NCBI GenBank assembly: GCA_044351785.1
Contig: JBILFC010000048.1
Coordinates: 1-15,097, forward strand
Direction of reading: 5' to 3'
Length of the DNA: 15,097 bases
DNA from: JAIYCX01 sp044351785
GTDB taxonomy: Bacteria > Bdellovibrionota_C > UBA2361 > SZUA-149 > DAOLCO01
Shown here: piece by piece, positions 6,840 to 14,200 of the stretch
How the letters are laid out: the number at the start of each line of letters is the position of its first letter
How positions within the stretch are numbered: position 1 is the first letter of the stretch
Program-made: the position numbers and the translations under genes
The notes under the pieces: model-generated
The model's database searches: none
What the model was told of the DNA's origin: nothing
The model's input: the letters and a program-made list of their open reading frames with translations, nothing else

Positions 6840-7412
6840 ATGCGTAGCTTCATCCTCCTAATACTGTCTTCATGGTTCTTCATACCTAGCATCGCTCATG
6901 CTGCACGAGAATGTGGCATAGTCGAAAAGAAATTCGACATTGAGGGAGAAGATGCGATTGCTATAATGGACTTTCTAGGATTTGCAAGTTCGACCGACGG
7001 AGAATATCAATTAAATTCGAGTGACGGAGATAATAGAATTATATTTAATTTTCTAGGCGGAACTAAACCAAAATTGTTAATTTATGGAAAGTGGACTGAC
7101 GGAGAGACAGGATCATTGCCAGATGTTCCACGATATACCTTCAACTCACCTGCCATAAACTCTAACAATGCAGCTGACTGGAATCGAATCGCAGCTAAAC
7201 ATCAAAATGAGTTATCAAACAATAAAGAAAAAATCGAGTTGTTTGCAAATAAACTGCCCTTGATTTCAATCGTGTCTCGGATATGGAAGAACAATATTTA
7301 TTATACGTTAGGCATAGATGAGAGGTCCCCCACTGATAGAAGTAAAGCAGAAAAAAGATATCAAGAATGTGAAAAAGAAATGATTGAAAAGGAGTTGAAT
7401 GGGGGATGCTAA
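6840..7412 (+). CDS. Secreted protein of unknown function
   Basis: This is a 190-residue protein with a clear signal peptide (MRSFILLILSSWFFIPSIAHA, probable cleavage after AHA at about residue 21). The mature part is mixed, with a possible beta-rich middle (RIIFNFLGGTKPKLLIYGKW, about 66-85) and a charged, probably helical end. It has cysteines near residue 25, near 177 and at the last position (GGC), so a disulfide is possible. No family is recognised. It has no convincing Shine-Dalgarno, the start rests on the signal peptide, and it stands alone 113 bases after the ATPase gene. Base composition resembles the AT-rich backbone. Confidence 0.6.
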   Translation: MRSFILLILSSWFFIPSIAHAARECGIVEKKFDIEGEDAIAIMDFLGFASSTDGEYQLNSSDGDNRIIFNFLGGTKPKLLIYGKWTDGETGSLPDVPRYTFNSPAINSNNAADWNRIAAKHQNELSNNKEKIELFANKLPLISIVSRIWKNNIYYTLGIDERSPTDRSKAEKRYQECEKEMIEKELNGGC

Positions 7413-7603
7413 TATAATAATTACAACCACTTAACATTTTATGCAATCTTTTACCCTTCACTGTCAATAAGGGATATAGAATGCAAAGCCTAGTAGTGAC
7501 TCCCTAAGCATATTAGTGCCAAGCACCGCTCTTTTAAAAATTAAATTGGGTACTCTTACCGAATAGTGCACTCCCTTTGGATAAATAAGGTTTTATTAAT
7601 CTT

Positions 7604-7644
7604 TTCTGTGTACCCTTAAGATTTTTTTTTAAGGGTACACAGAA
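7604..7644. repeat. Perfect 16-bp inverted repeat upstream of the MerR-like gene
   Basis: ttctgtgtacccttaa (7604-7619) pairs perfectly with 7629-7644 around a 9-base T-rich loop. It lies about 60-100 bases before the ATG at 7703. There is no T run after the stem on either strand, so it does not look like a simple terminator. A palindromic operator for the downstream DNA-binding protein, or a leader hairpin, are both possible. Confidence 0.75.
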
Positions 7645-7646
7645 TA

Positions 7647-7665
7647 GGGCATCAATGTGATGCCC
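7647..7665. repeat. Second short hairpin in the same leader
   Basis: gggcatca (7647-7654) and tgatgccc (7658-7665) form a perfect 8-bp stem with a three-base loop. It stands two bases after the preceding 16-bp inverted repeat, so the pair forms a tandem hairpin 38 bases before the start codon. Confidence 0.65.
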
Positions 7666-7702
7666 ACAAAACAGAAAAAACGTTTCAGGAAAGAAAATTG
7701 CG

Positions 7703-8218
7703 ATGGTGAATTATTCAATTGACTTCGTAGCCAAAGCGCTGGGATTGAATCCTTGGAAATTGCGCTACTGGTATGACAATTTGTACGTAAGGCGCGGCCG
7801 ACCCAAAAAAAGGAATCGCTACGAACCAAGAGTGCTCTCGGAGAGAGATTTCCAAGCGGCAAAGAAGGCTTTGACGGGAACCACTGTACTTGTGTGCGGT
7901 GGCGACGATTTCGTTGCAACTACTAGCTATCTTAGAGAGACTTTCGGCGCTGCTCTGGAAGTGCGAGCAGTTTCGCTAAACGCACTTCAGGAAGTTACGC
8001 AGAATTGTCGGCCTTGCTGCATCATCATCGATGCGGCAGAAACAACCCGACGCATGGTACTCAAGGTGATTAGAGAAATTCGCGTTCAGCCTTCGGGACG
8101 CGCAATACATATTCATTCTCTTTTTACCACAACCGATAAATCGGTTCGCATTGCGTCTCATACTACGCGGAGCGAACTGATCAATGAACTGAAAAGTCAG
8201 TTCCAAGTAAATTCGTGA
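7703..8218 (+). CDS. MerR-like helix-turn-helix protein with receiver-like domain
   Basis: This is a 171-residue protein. The N-terminus (about 5-57) reads like a MerR-type winged helix: VAKALGLNPWKLRYWYDNL, a basic stretch RRGRPKKRNRY, then VLSERDFQAAKKAL. The second half (about 60-168) has the alternating strand/helix pattern of a response-regulator receiver: TVLVCGGDDF with an acidic pair at 68-69, then CCIIIDAAE placing Asp110 where the phosphoacceptor would be, and SLFTTTD (139-145) at the switch threonine position. The conserved lysine of true receivers is not visible, so it may be a pseudo-receiver. Domain order (DNA binding first, receiver second) is the reverse of usual response regulators. 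No Shine-Dalgarno is close: AGGA lies about 12 bases upstream. The gene is richer in G+C than the genes to its left (52% in one counted line against 33%). Domain assignment is by eye. Confidence 0.6.
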   Translation: MVNYSIDFVAKALGLNPWKLRYWYDNLYVRRGRPKKRNRYEPRVLSERDFQAAKKALTGTTVLVCGGDDFVATTSYLRETFGAALEVRAVSLNALQEVTQNCRPCCIIIDAAETTRRMVLKVIREIRVQPSGRAIHIHSLFTTTDKSVRIASHTTRSELINELKSQFQVNS

Positions 8219-8237
8219 ACCGCAGTCTGAACTTTAA

Positions 8238-8310
8238 GAAAGGTACGCTCTGAAGGTTTTCAAGATTCTCGAATCATGAAAATCCAAAGGGCGTGCTTTT
8301 CTTTATTATA
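8238..8310 (+). terminator. Long hairpin terminator after the MerR-like gene
   Basis: A 14-bp stem (8238-8251 with 8288-8301) continues past a 3x3 internal loop into an 8-bp stem (8255-8262 with 8277-8284), then a 4-bp stem closed by the loop ctcg. Several pairs are G-U only when read on the plus strand, so the structure is an RNA from that strand. It is followed by tttattata. It starts 20 bases after the stop codon. Confidence 0.65.
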
Positions 8311-8403
8311 GGCTAGTATTAAACTCACTACAAAGCATGGCAATACACAATAATATCAGGCGTTTAAAATTATTATGGCTCAACAAGATTAATCCTTAAA
8401 TTT

Positions 8404-8431
8404 TTGCTATGCTATTTACGAAATTTATAAA
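8404..8431 (+). promoter_or_regulatory. Putative promoter of the zinc-finger membrane protein gene
   Basis: TTGCTA (8404-8409) is followed after 16 bases by TATAAA (8426-8431). Transcription from about 8438 would give a leader of about 168 bases that includes both downstream hairpins. Confidence 0.45.
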
Positions 8432-8453
8432 TGGGTAGAATTGAATAGGCATT

Positions 8454-8487
8454 GATTCGATCTGAGGATGAGTCTTGAGATCGAGTC
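8454..8487 (+). ncRNA. Leader stem-loop 1
   Basis: Bases 8454-8463 pair with 8478-8487 (10 pairs, one G-U), and after one mismatch 8465-8468 pair with 8473-8476 around a tgag loop. It is the first structured element of the leader before the zinc-finger protein gene. No known RNA family is recognised. Confidence 0.4.
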
Positions 8488-8529
8488 AGCGTAGGAAGTA
8501 AAAAGGTTTTAGTTCTCTTACTTTTGTTT

Positions 8530-8581
8530 AAGTGTGCATCTCTACAGGCTACATGTTTGTAGTTTGTGGGGATGCACATTT
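8530..8581 (+). ncRNA. Leader stem-loop 2: 23-bp uninterrupted hairpin
   Basis: Bases 8530-8552 pair with 8559-8581 without a bulge around a 6-base loop (atgttt). Five of the 23 pairs are G-U and hold only on the plus strand, which suggests conservation of RNA structure rather than a DNA palindrome. It ends 14 bases before the Shine-Dalgarno GGAG (8596-8599) of the next gene and has no T tract. It could control translation, processing or stability. Confidence 0.6.
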
Positions 8582-8605
8582 GACACAATCAGGTAGGAGA
8601 CTACG

Positions 8606-9604
8606 ATGACAAGAAGACGAAACACGGGACGAAAAAGAATCGTCATTCGGGAAAACACTTGGACATGCACATCATGCCAAACAATTAACCCTGGTCCCAA
8701 TAATAGATGCGAGAGTTGTGGAAATCCACGCTCAGAAAATGATGGGGAGAAGTTTGACTTCGACCCTTCGACCAGTCCAGTTGTGTCAGCGCCCGCGGAA
8801 GTTGCTAGAGCGTTAGCGGGTCCAGACAGAACTTGCTCAAGCTGTGGAACGGATAATCCAGCAGACGCACATCATTGCGTGAGCTGTGGGAATCCAATAG
8901 AAGCAGATGACACTAAAAGGGGTAGTAAGCTTGAACAAGAGCCTATACTGCCACTGAAAGCACGGGAACAGCTTCAGGTAATCCCAATTATTGGGATGCT
9001 ATGCTTATTTGCCCTGTTTTCCTACCTCGTATGGTTTCTATTACTCGAAACTAATTCCGTAAAAGCAGTCGTGGTAAATCACGAATGGAAATTGGGATAT
9101 GAAATCGAGGAAGAAAGAACTATCACATCTGAGGCATGGGAAGATAACGTACCCTTCAATGCTCGCGTAATCAGGCGCACCAATAAACAACGAGACACAG
9201 AGCCAGTTGTTGTTGGAACTGAGTGGGTAAAAAGTGAAGAAGAAAACCTTGAAAACGGATACACCAAGGAAATCATGGAAGAAGTGGAGATTATCGAAGA
9301 TAAGCCCATCTACGATACCTGGTGTACATATCAGTATGAAGACTGGGTCTACGATGACACCAAGGAAAAAGAAGGCACAGGTAAAAACCCAAGTTTTCCT
9401 ATCCTTCAACTAGAAAGTACTCAACGCATCGCTGGGGAGATAGAGCAGTACTGTATAGTTTTTGAAGATGAAAATCTCATAGAACGAAGAAAGCTTTTCC
9501 CCGCTATGGAATGGGAAAGAATTGAAAAAGGAGAGCGCTTCATCTTGCACATCAATCGCTTAGGATCTATCCTCTTTGCAGACAAAATTGAGGAGGACCA
9601 ATGA
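8606..9604 (+). CDS. Membrane protein with two RanBP2-type zinc fingers
   Basis: This 332-residue protein starts at an ATG with GGAG six bases upstream. Two zinc fingers fit the RanBP2/NZF spacing C-x2-C-x3-N-x6-C-x2-C: the first at C21, C24, N28, C35, C38 with the usual Trp19, the second at C77, C80, N84, C91, C94 with Arg75 in place of the tryptophan. A low-complexity linker separates them. A single membrane helix follows (about 125-147, VIPIIGMLCLFALFSYLVWFLLL). The fingers should be cytoplasmic and the remaining 180 residues outside. That part is rich in charged, probably beta-forming segments and contains WCTYQYEDWVYD (about 239-250) and a second cysteine near 283. Similar architectures occur as uncharacterised bacterial zinc-ribbon membrane proteins. 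The RanBP2 signature suggests binding of RNA or ubiquitin-like partners, but no function is established. Composition is richer in G+C than the backbone. Confidence 0.7.
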   Translation: MTRRRNTGRKRIVIRENTWTCTSCQTINPGPNNRCESCGNPRSENDGEKFDFDPSTSPVVSAPAEVARALAGPDRTCSSCGTDNPADAHHCVSCGNPIEADDTKRGSKLEQEPILPLKAREQLQVIPIIGMLCLFALFSYLVWFLLLETNSVKAVVVNHEWKLGYEIEEERTITSEAWEDNVPFNARVIRRTNKQRDTEPVVVGTEWVKSEEENLENGYTKEIMEEVEIIEDKPIYDTWCTYQYEDWVYDDTKEKEGTGKNPSFPILQLESTQRIAGEIEQYCIVFEDENLIERRKLFPAMEWERIEKGERFILHINRLGSILFADKIEEDQ

Positions 9605-9744
9605 AAATTAATCCGGCGCGGTTTTTCAGAAAGGAGAAAACTTCCTACGCGCTCGGATTTTTAGGAACTACCCTAAGCTCACCATCAACGGACGATGATC
9701 GGACCCTGCAACCTCAGTTAATATCCTTGCCCTACCTATCTTAG
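9601..9744 (+). CDS. Possible truncated gene start overlapping the zinc-finger gene
   Basis: An ATG at 9601 overlaps the previous stop codon in the ATGA arrangement typical of coupled genes, with GGAGG five bases upstream. The frame begins MKINPARFFRKEKTSYALG and runs 47 codons. Its last 26 or so codons run antisense through the end of the exonuclease gene, so only about the first 22 could be native. It may be the 5' stub of a gene lost at the edge of the G+C-richer block. Against this, the same bases form a terminator-like hairpin (9610-9662), and the Shine-Dalgarno falls on Glu codons of the upstream gene. Confidence 0.25.
   Translation: MKINPARFFRKEKTSYALGFLGTTLSSPSTDDDRTLQPQLISLPYLS
9610..9662 (+). 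terminator. Hairpin terminator after the zinc-finger membrane protein gene
   Basis: aatccg (9610-9615) and gcgcg (9616-9620) pair with cgcgc (9648-9652) and cggatt (9654-9659), with one bulged base. A T run at 9658-9662 follows. The loop is long (27 bases) but can form an inner stem of gtttt/aaaac. It ends five bases before the stop codon of the convergent exonuclease gene. Confidence 0.5.
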
Positions 9745-10441
9745 GGGCTACAGGCTTAGAAACTAAAAAATAATCTATTCTCCATCCTAAATTCTTCTTT
9801 CTTGATCCTGCCCTATAACTCCACCAAGAAAATTCTTGGGTCTCTGGATTATGTTCTCTATAAATATCAACAAGATGCTCTCCGATAATATTCGAGAGCT
9901 TTTCTCTCTCATCATCTCTAAAACCAGAAAGATTTCTTTTTCTAGCTTCTACCGGATGATGAATATCTATTTCTTTATGACAAACATTGAAATCCCCACA
10001 TACTATTAAATTAGATTCGGTAAGACCATCAAGATGAGATTTAAATTCTTCTAAAAATTTTAGCTTTAGATCATGTCTATCTTCGGAAGAAGTGCCAGAT
10101 GGAACATAAAAGTTAATGATCTTATAATCACCGACTTTAACTATAGTAATCCTACCCTCATCATAGAATACTCCGGACAGAGCAATTTCGCCGGGATCCA
10201 TAACCTCAACCTCTAAATTATTTTTCCAGGCTGTAAGAGTTCCAGAATATCCAGGCTTTATGGCAGGATTATATGCAATAGAGTATCCTAACTTACGGAA
10301 CTCTTCTTCCATGAACTCGCCTAAATTGCATTTTATCTCTTGGATACAAAGAATCTCAGGCTCTTCTTTAAGAATAAAATCAGAAAGACCCTTCCCTAAA
10401 ACAGACCTTAAACCATTTACATTCCAAGAAATGATTTTCAT
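9668..10441 (-). CDS. xthA: Exodeoxyribonuclease III / AP endonuclease
   Basis: This 257-residue enzyme of the exonuclease III family cuts DNA at abasic sites and removes 3' blocking groups in base excision repair. The signature blocks are all present: MKIISWNVNGLR with Asn7, CIQEIK with Glu35, FYVPSG with Tyr112, CGDFNV with Asp150 and Asn152, RIDYFL with Asp223, and GSDHRP with Asp248-His249. Length is as expected for bacterial ExoA/XthA. Between the DFN and RID blocks, RNLSGFRDDEREKL and FSWWSYR are typical of the family. It begins three bases after the preceding gene on the same strand, so it is the last gene of the SNF2 operon. There is no sign of damage. Confidence 0.95.
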   Translation of the reverse strand: MKIISWNVNGLRSVLGKGLSDFILKEEPEILCIQEIKCNLGEFMEEEFRKLGYSIAYNPAIKPGYSGTLTAWKNNLEVEVMDPGEIALSGVFYDEGRITIVKVGDYKIINFYVPSGTSSEDRHDLKLKFLEEFKSHLDGLTESNLIVCGDFNVCHKEIDIHHPVEARKRNLSGFRDDEREKLSNIIGEHLVDIYREHNPETQEFSWWSYRAGSRKKNLGWRIDYFLVSKPVAPKIGRARILTEVAGSDHRPLMVSLG

Positions 10442-10444
10442 ACT

Positions 10445-11206
10445 CTACATGAATCTTGCTAAAGACTGCGCTAAACGAGAAACCCTCTCATAAGCAAGCT
10501 CTAGATTCTTATCCACTTGAACATTATTCGCATCAGGGAACAAGTAATCTAATCGCCTAAGAAGAGATGCGGGCAACTCATCCGCCTTAACTACTATTTC
10601 TTCCGGTAAAGGCCTACCAACAAATAAGACCTCATTATCAATAACTCTTGTTTTAACTTCTTTAGAATTCTGCTTACTAAATAAGCCTTGCTCCATCAGC
10701 AAATCCTTTAATCCCTTGATAATATCAAAATGACTGCGGCCAAGAAGCTTACACAACAAATATGGATCTACTAATAAATCCCCCACAAACTTCTCCAAGA
10801 CGCTAAGCACTCTGGAATCACTTAAATCTGAAGGTTCATCATCAATACTAAATTTTAAGGTGCTAATATCAGGAACTAAACTCTCTCCTATCTCACTAAA
10901 AACTGAAGCAAATTCCCTGGGCATAGAAGACGCCAAAACCTTACTAAGTGCATAAGGATGAGCAGATAAGGCAGAATAAAATCTATACCAAATAGCATCT
11001 GCCAACTCATCTACAACAACCAGAACCCTTACAGTCCTTCTAGTTTCATTAGTAAATCGAGCTGACACTCTCCCATGTTCTACGAAAACTTCACCAACCC
11101 GCCCTTGCTGAATATGTTCACTTGCTTCTGCGATAATCTCGTCAGTGCACAATGGATACATTGCATTATAGAAACTTTCAGCTAACCAGGTAATATCTTT
11201 TTTCAT
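10445..11206 (-). CDS. SNF2-partner protein resembling a SWIM-family protein without zinc ligands
   Basis: This is a 253-residue protein located between the SNF2 helicase and exonuclease III genes, three bases from each. Bacterial SNF2 helicases of this type are commonly paired with a SWIM zinc-finger protein. By eye the pattern here follows that partner: an N-terminal GRVGEVFVEHGRVSARF block (about 35-51), and a segment FS-IDDEPSDLSDSR-VLSVLEKFVGDLLVDPYLLCKLLGR (about 119-157) where the partner has FS-CxCx6CxH-VAAVLYLL...DPFLLFRLRGR. The lengths match without gaps, yet the four zinc positions read Ile121, Asp123, Asp130 and Arg132. It therefore appears to be a SWIM-like protein that has lost zinc binding. 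No signal peptide or membrane segment is visible, so it is cytoplasmic. The similarity is recalled, not computed, and the protein could instead be unrelated. Confidence 0.55.
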   Translation of the reverse strand: MKKDITWLAESFYNAMYPLCTDEIIAEASEHIQQGRVGEVFVEHGRVSARFTNETRRTVRVLVVVDELADAIWYRFYSALSAHPYALSKVLASSMPREFASVFSEIGESLVPDISTLKFSIDDEPSDLSDSRVLSVLEKFVGDLLVDPYLLCKLLGRSHFDIIKGLKDLLMEQGLFSKQNSKEVKTRVIDNEVLFVGRPLPEEIVVKADELPASLLRRLDYLFPDANNVQVDKNLELAYERVSRLAQSLARFM

Positions 11207-11209
11207 AAC

Positions 11210-14200
11210 TTAATCAATTAAAGAAGTTGTTTGCAAACTGAGCAATTCTTCTAATGCCTCAGCACTTAGTTCTGTTAATGAATTCCTCGCACCACCAACA
11301 ACATTCTCAGTTAATTCCATTTTCTGCTTGTGCATTTCATTTATCCTCTCCTCCAAAGTACCCTTGGAAATTAAAGTTCTAACTTGCACTCGACTCTTCT
11401 GACCAATTCTATATGCCCTATCTGTAGCTTGCGCTTGAACAGCAGGGTTCCACCACTGATCTAAATGCACAACCTGATTCGCGGAAGTTAAATTAAGCCC
11501 AAACCCCCCAGCCTTAAGTGACAACACTAGAATTTTAGCTCCATCCTCTTTCTGAAAAGCTGCTATTATTTTTTCTCGGTCCACTCGACTTAACCCACCA
11601 TGAAAAAATGGAACATAAGTATCCAACTTAGATTGCAGATGAGGAGCCAACTTAAAGCCCCACTGCGCAAACTGAGTAAATATTAGCACTCTATCACCCT
11701 CAGCAATAACAGTTTCTAATAACTCCTCTAAATATTCCAACTTCCCAGACCTTCCACCCAGTGGTGCATCATTCTTCAGAACAAGTTCCGGATGAACACA
11801 AATTTGCTTAAGCTTAGTGATCGTTGAAAGGACTATGCCCTTTCTATGAAGTCCTTCAGAGGATTTAAGCTTAGGCAACATGTCATTTAAAGTAGCCTGA
11901 TAAAGCTTAGCTTGCTCAGTAGTTAAGTGAACAACGTTCTCCATTTCAATCTTCTCAGGAAGATCAGAGATAATTGCTGGGTCAGACTTAGTTCTTCTCA
12001 AGATAAATGGTCTAACCAATTTACCTAAACGCTTTGCGTGCTCAGAATCTCTAGAACGCTCTATCTGAGACACAAAGCGTTTCTTAAAATCTTCTATACT
12101 TCCCAGTAGTCCAGGATTTAGAAAATCTAGAATTGACCAAAGCTCAGTAAGTCTATTTTCAAGAGGAGTCCCTGTCAACGCAAGTCTAAGTGGCATCCTC
12201 GTAACGCCTCGGTCAGATCCTTTTTTATCTCCGATATCATCTATTAATGCCCTGACAGCCTTAGTTTGCTTAGCGTCTACATTCTTAATATTCTGAGCTT
12301 CATCCAGAATGATTCTCTTCCAAGTCTGCTTTCTAAACAATCTATAATCTCTATGAAGAATAGAATAAGTCGTTAAAACAATATCCGCCTTTGAAACCTC
12401 ATCAAAGAACTGATTACCCGCTAACCTTTGAGCGCCATGATGGGTGTATACCCGAAGATTAGGAACAAATTTCTTTGTCTCTGCCTCCCAATTTCCTAAT
12501 ATTGACATTGGAACAACTAATAAATTAGGTGCGTGTACGGGATTTTCTAATGCCAACTCTTCTTGCTTTTCAATTGAAAGAAGTGCCAAAACTTGGATAG
12601 TTTTACCTAATCCCATGTCATCCGCAAGACAACCGCCGATATCTATCTTTGAAATTAAAGATAACCAAGACAATCCAACTAACTGATAAGGTCTAAGTTC
12701 TCCCTTAAAAGTATCGGGAAGATTTTCGATAGGATTAAAGTTAGTACTAAAATCTACAACCTGCTTAATCCAGCCCTCAGCATCTATTCTCGCTATTTTT
12801 ATTGGGTCATTACTTTCAATTCCAGTCATCCCTAATCGTAAAGCCTCAAAAAGACTTAGACGGCGGTTCGGTAGAGACGCTTCGATATCCTTTATCTTCT
12901 GATTAATGAGCTCTTTATCAAAAGAGAGCCAAGTGCCATCCTTGTATAAAATGGAGTTATCCCCCTCGCTAAGATTTCTAAACTCTTCGAGGGTAAATTC
13001 CTTATCCCCAATAGATAAGCTCCAAGAAAAATCTACAAGGCTTTGCAATGAAAAAGCACTAGGACTCTGATCTTTCCCCGCTTCTTCTGAAGTTAATTTA
13101 AAAATTACCTTAACTTCATCATGAACACTCGCCCAAGTAGCTGGCGGAATGACTTTTACATTAATCTTATCTAACTCTCTTGTCTCACTTGCGATCAATC
13201 TATGCGCATCTTCAACTTTTAATTTTACTGGACTAGAGAAATCAATAGCCAAATATCTATTAAGAACTCGACTCACATCTAAGCATTGCCCTAAAAGCTT
13301 TAAATATAGAAAATACCATTCCGCAGGATTTTCAAAACTCTCTACAAGAATAGGCTTGCCCTTAGAATCGACTAGCTCTATATCCGCCAACCAATCCTTT
13401 TCAAATGCCTCACCTGGACTATCTAAATTTACATCTTGTATACGAATCTGAATGAAGGCTTCCATATCATCAGACTCTGATCTTAGCGCCTCATTCCACT
13501 GCAATACCTTACTTTCTAAAAGCCCCTGCTCAACCCCACTAAGTGGGAGCACTGCCTGCTGCGTGGATAAACTCATAGCCCAAAGACCTAATAAATTATC
13601 TACTCTTCGCGCTTTTGTACCTGCCTTAGTTCCACCTACATCTAATATGTCATCTTCAAAAAACTGATGTCCTTTTAAGAACGAGCGAATAACTGAATCT
13701 GAAACTATTTTTAGGAATTGTTCTAAATAAAAACGGGATTCTTTATCATCGCCCAAACTCTTTGAAGCAATTCCGGGCATCGACTTTGCAAATTCCCTTA
13801 TGGATTCTTGGATATTAGGGTCTTTCCAATATAACTCCCAACGAGATTCAATATTCAATCCTCTTCTTCTTAAGCTAGGGTAAAAAAGCCCTCTTGATAA
13901 ATACTTAAGAAGAAACTTAGACGCATTCAACCAATAAACAAATGACTCTCCGAAAATGAATGCCTCTCCAAGCTCATCCTTAAAGGAAGAACAAAGATCC
14001 ACAAATGCCATACCAGATAGCACTACCACATTTTCTACTTTATTCTCGATAATTGCGCCGGATCTATCGGGCAACTTTAAATTTAGAACACCTGAATGAT
14101 AGGAGAACAGATCTTGAGAACTAAAAATCTCATCGAACAACTTAAATAAGGAAGGTAAGTATTTAATCTCAGCACTGAACGAGTCTCCCGTTAGAGGCTC

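Larger units (their letters stand above)
8219..8605. other. Hairpin-rich intergenic region between the two G+C-richer genes
   Basis: This stretch has no convincing gene. It contains a long terminator-like hairpin (8238-8310), a sigma70-like promoter (8404-8431), and two stem-loops in the resulting leader (8454-8487 and 8530-8581). A 20-codon frame from 8338 lacks a ribosome binding site and is not called. Confidence 0.6.

Noticed and set aside
7195..7467. Minus-strand ORF of 90 residues at the end of the secreted-protein gene
   Set aside because: It is antisense to a frame with a clear signal peptide, and it has no ribosome binding site or recognisable domain.
7604..7644. 16-bp inverted repeat as a rho-independent terminator of the secreted-protein gene
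   Set aside because: It lies about 190 bases after the stop codon, and the T residues are in the loop, not after the stem.
7629..7919. Minus-strand ORF of 96 residues
   Set aside because: It is antisense to the MerR-like gene, whose frame has recognisable domains, and it crosses the hairpin leader.
9041..9409. Minus-strand ORF of 122 residues with hydrophobic stretches
   Set aside because: It is a shadow of the zinc-finger membrane protein, and its hydrophobicity comes from the complement of acidic codons.
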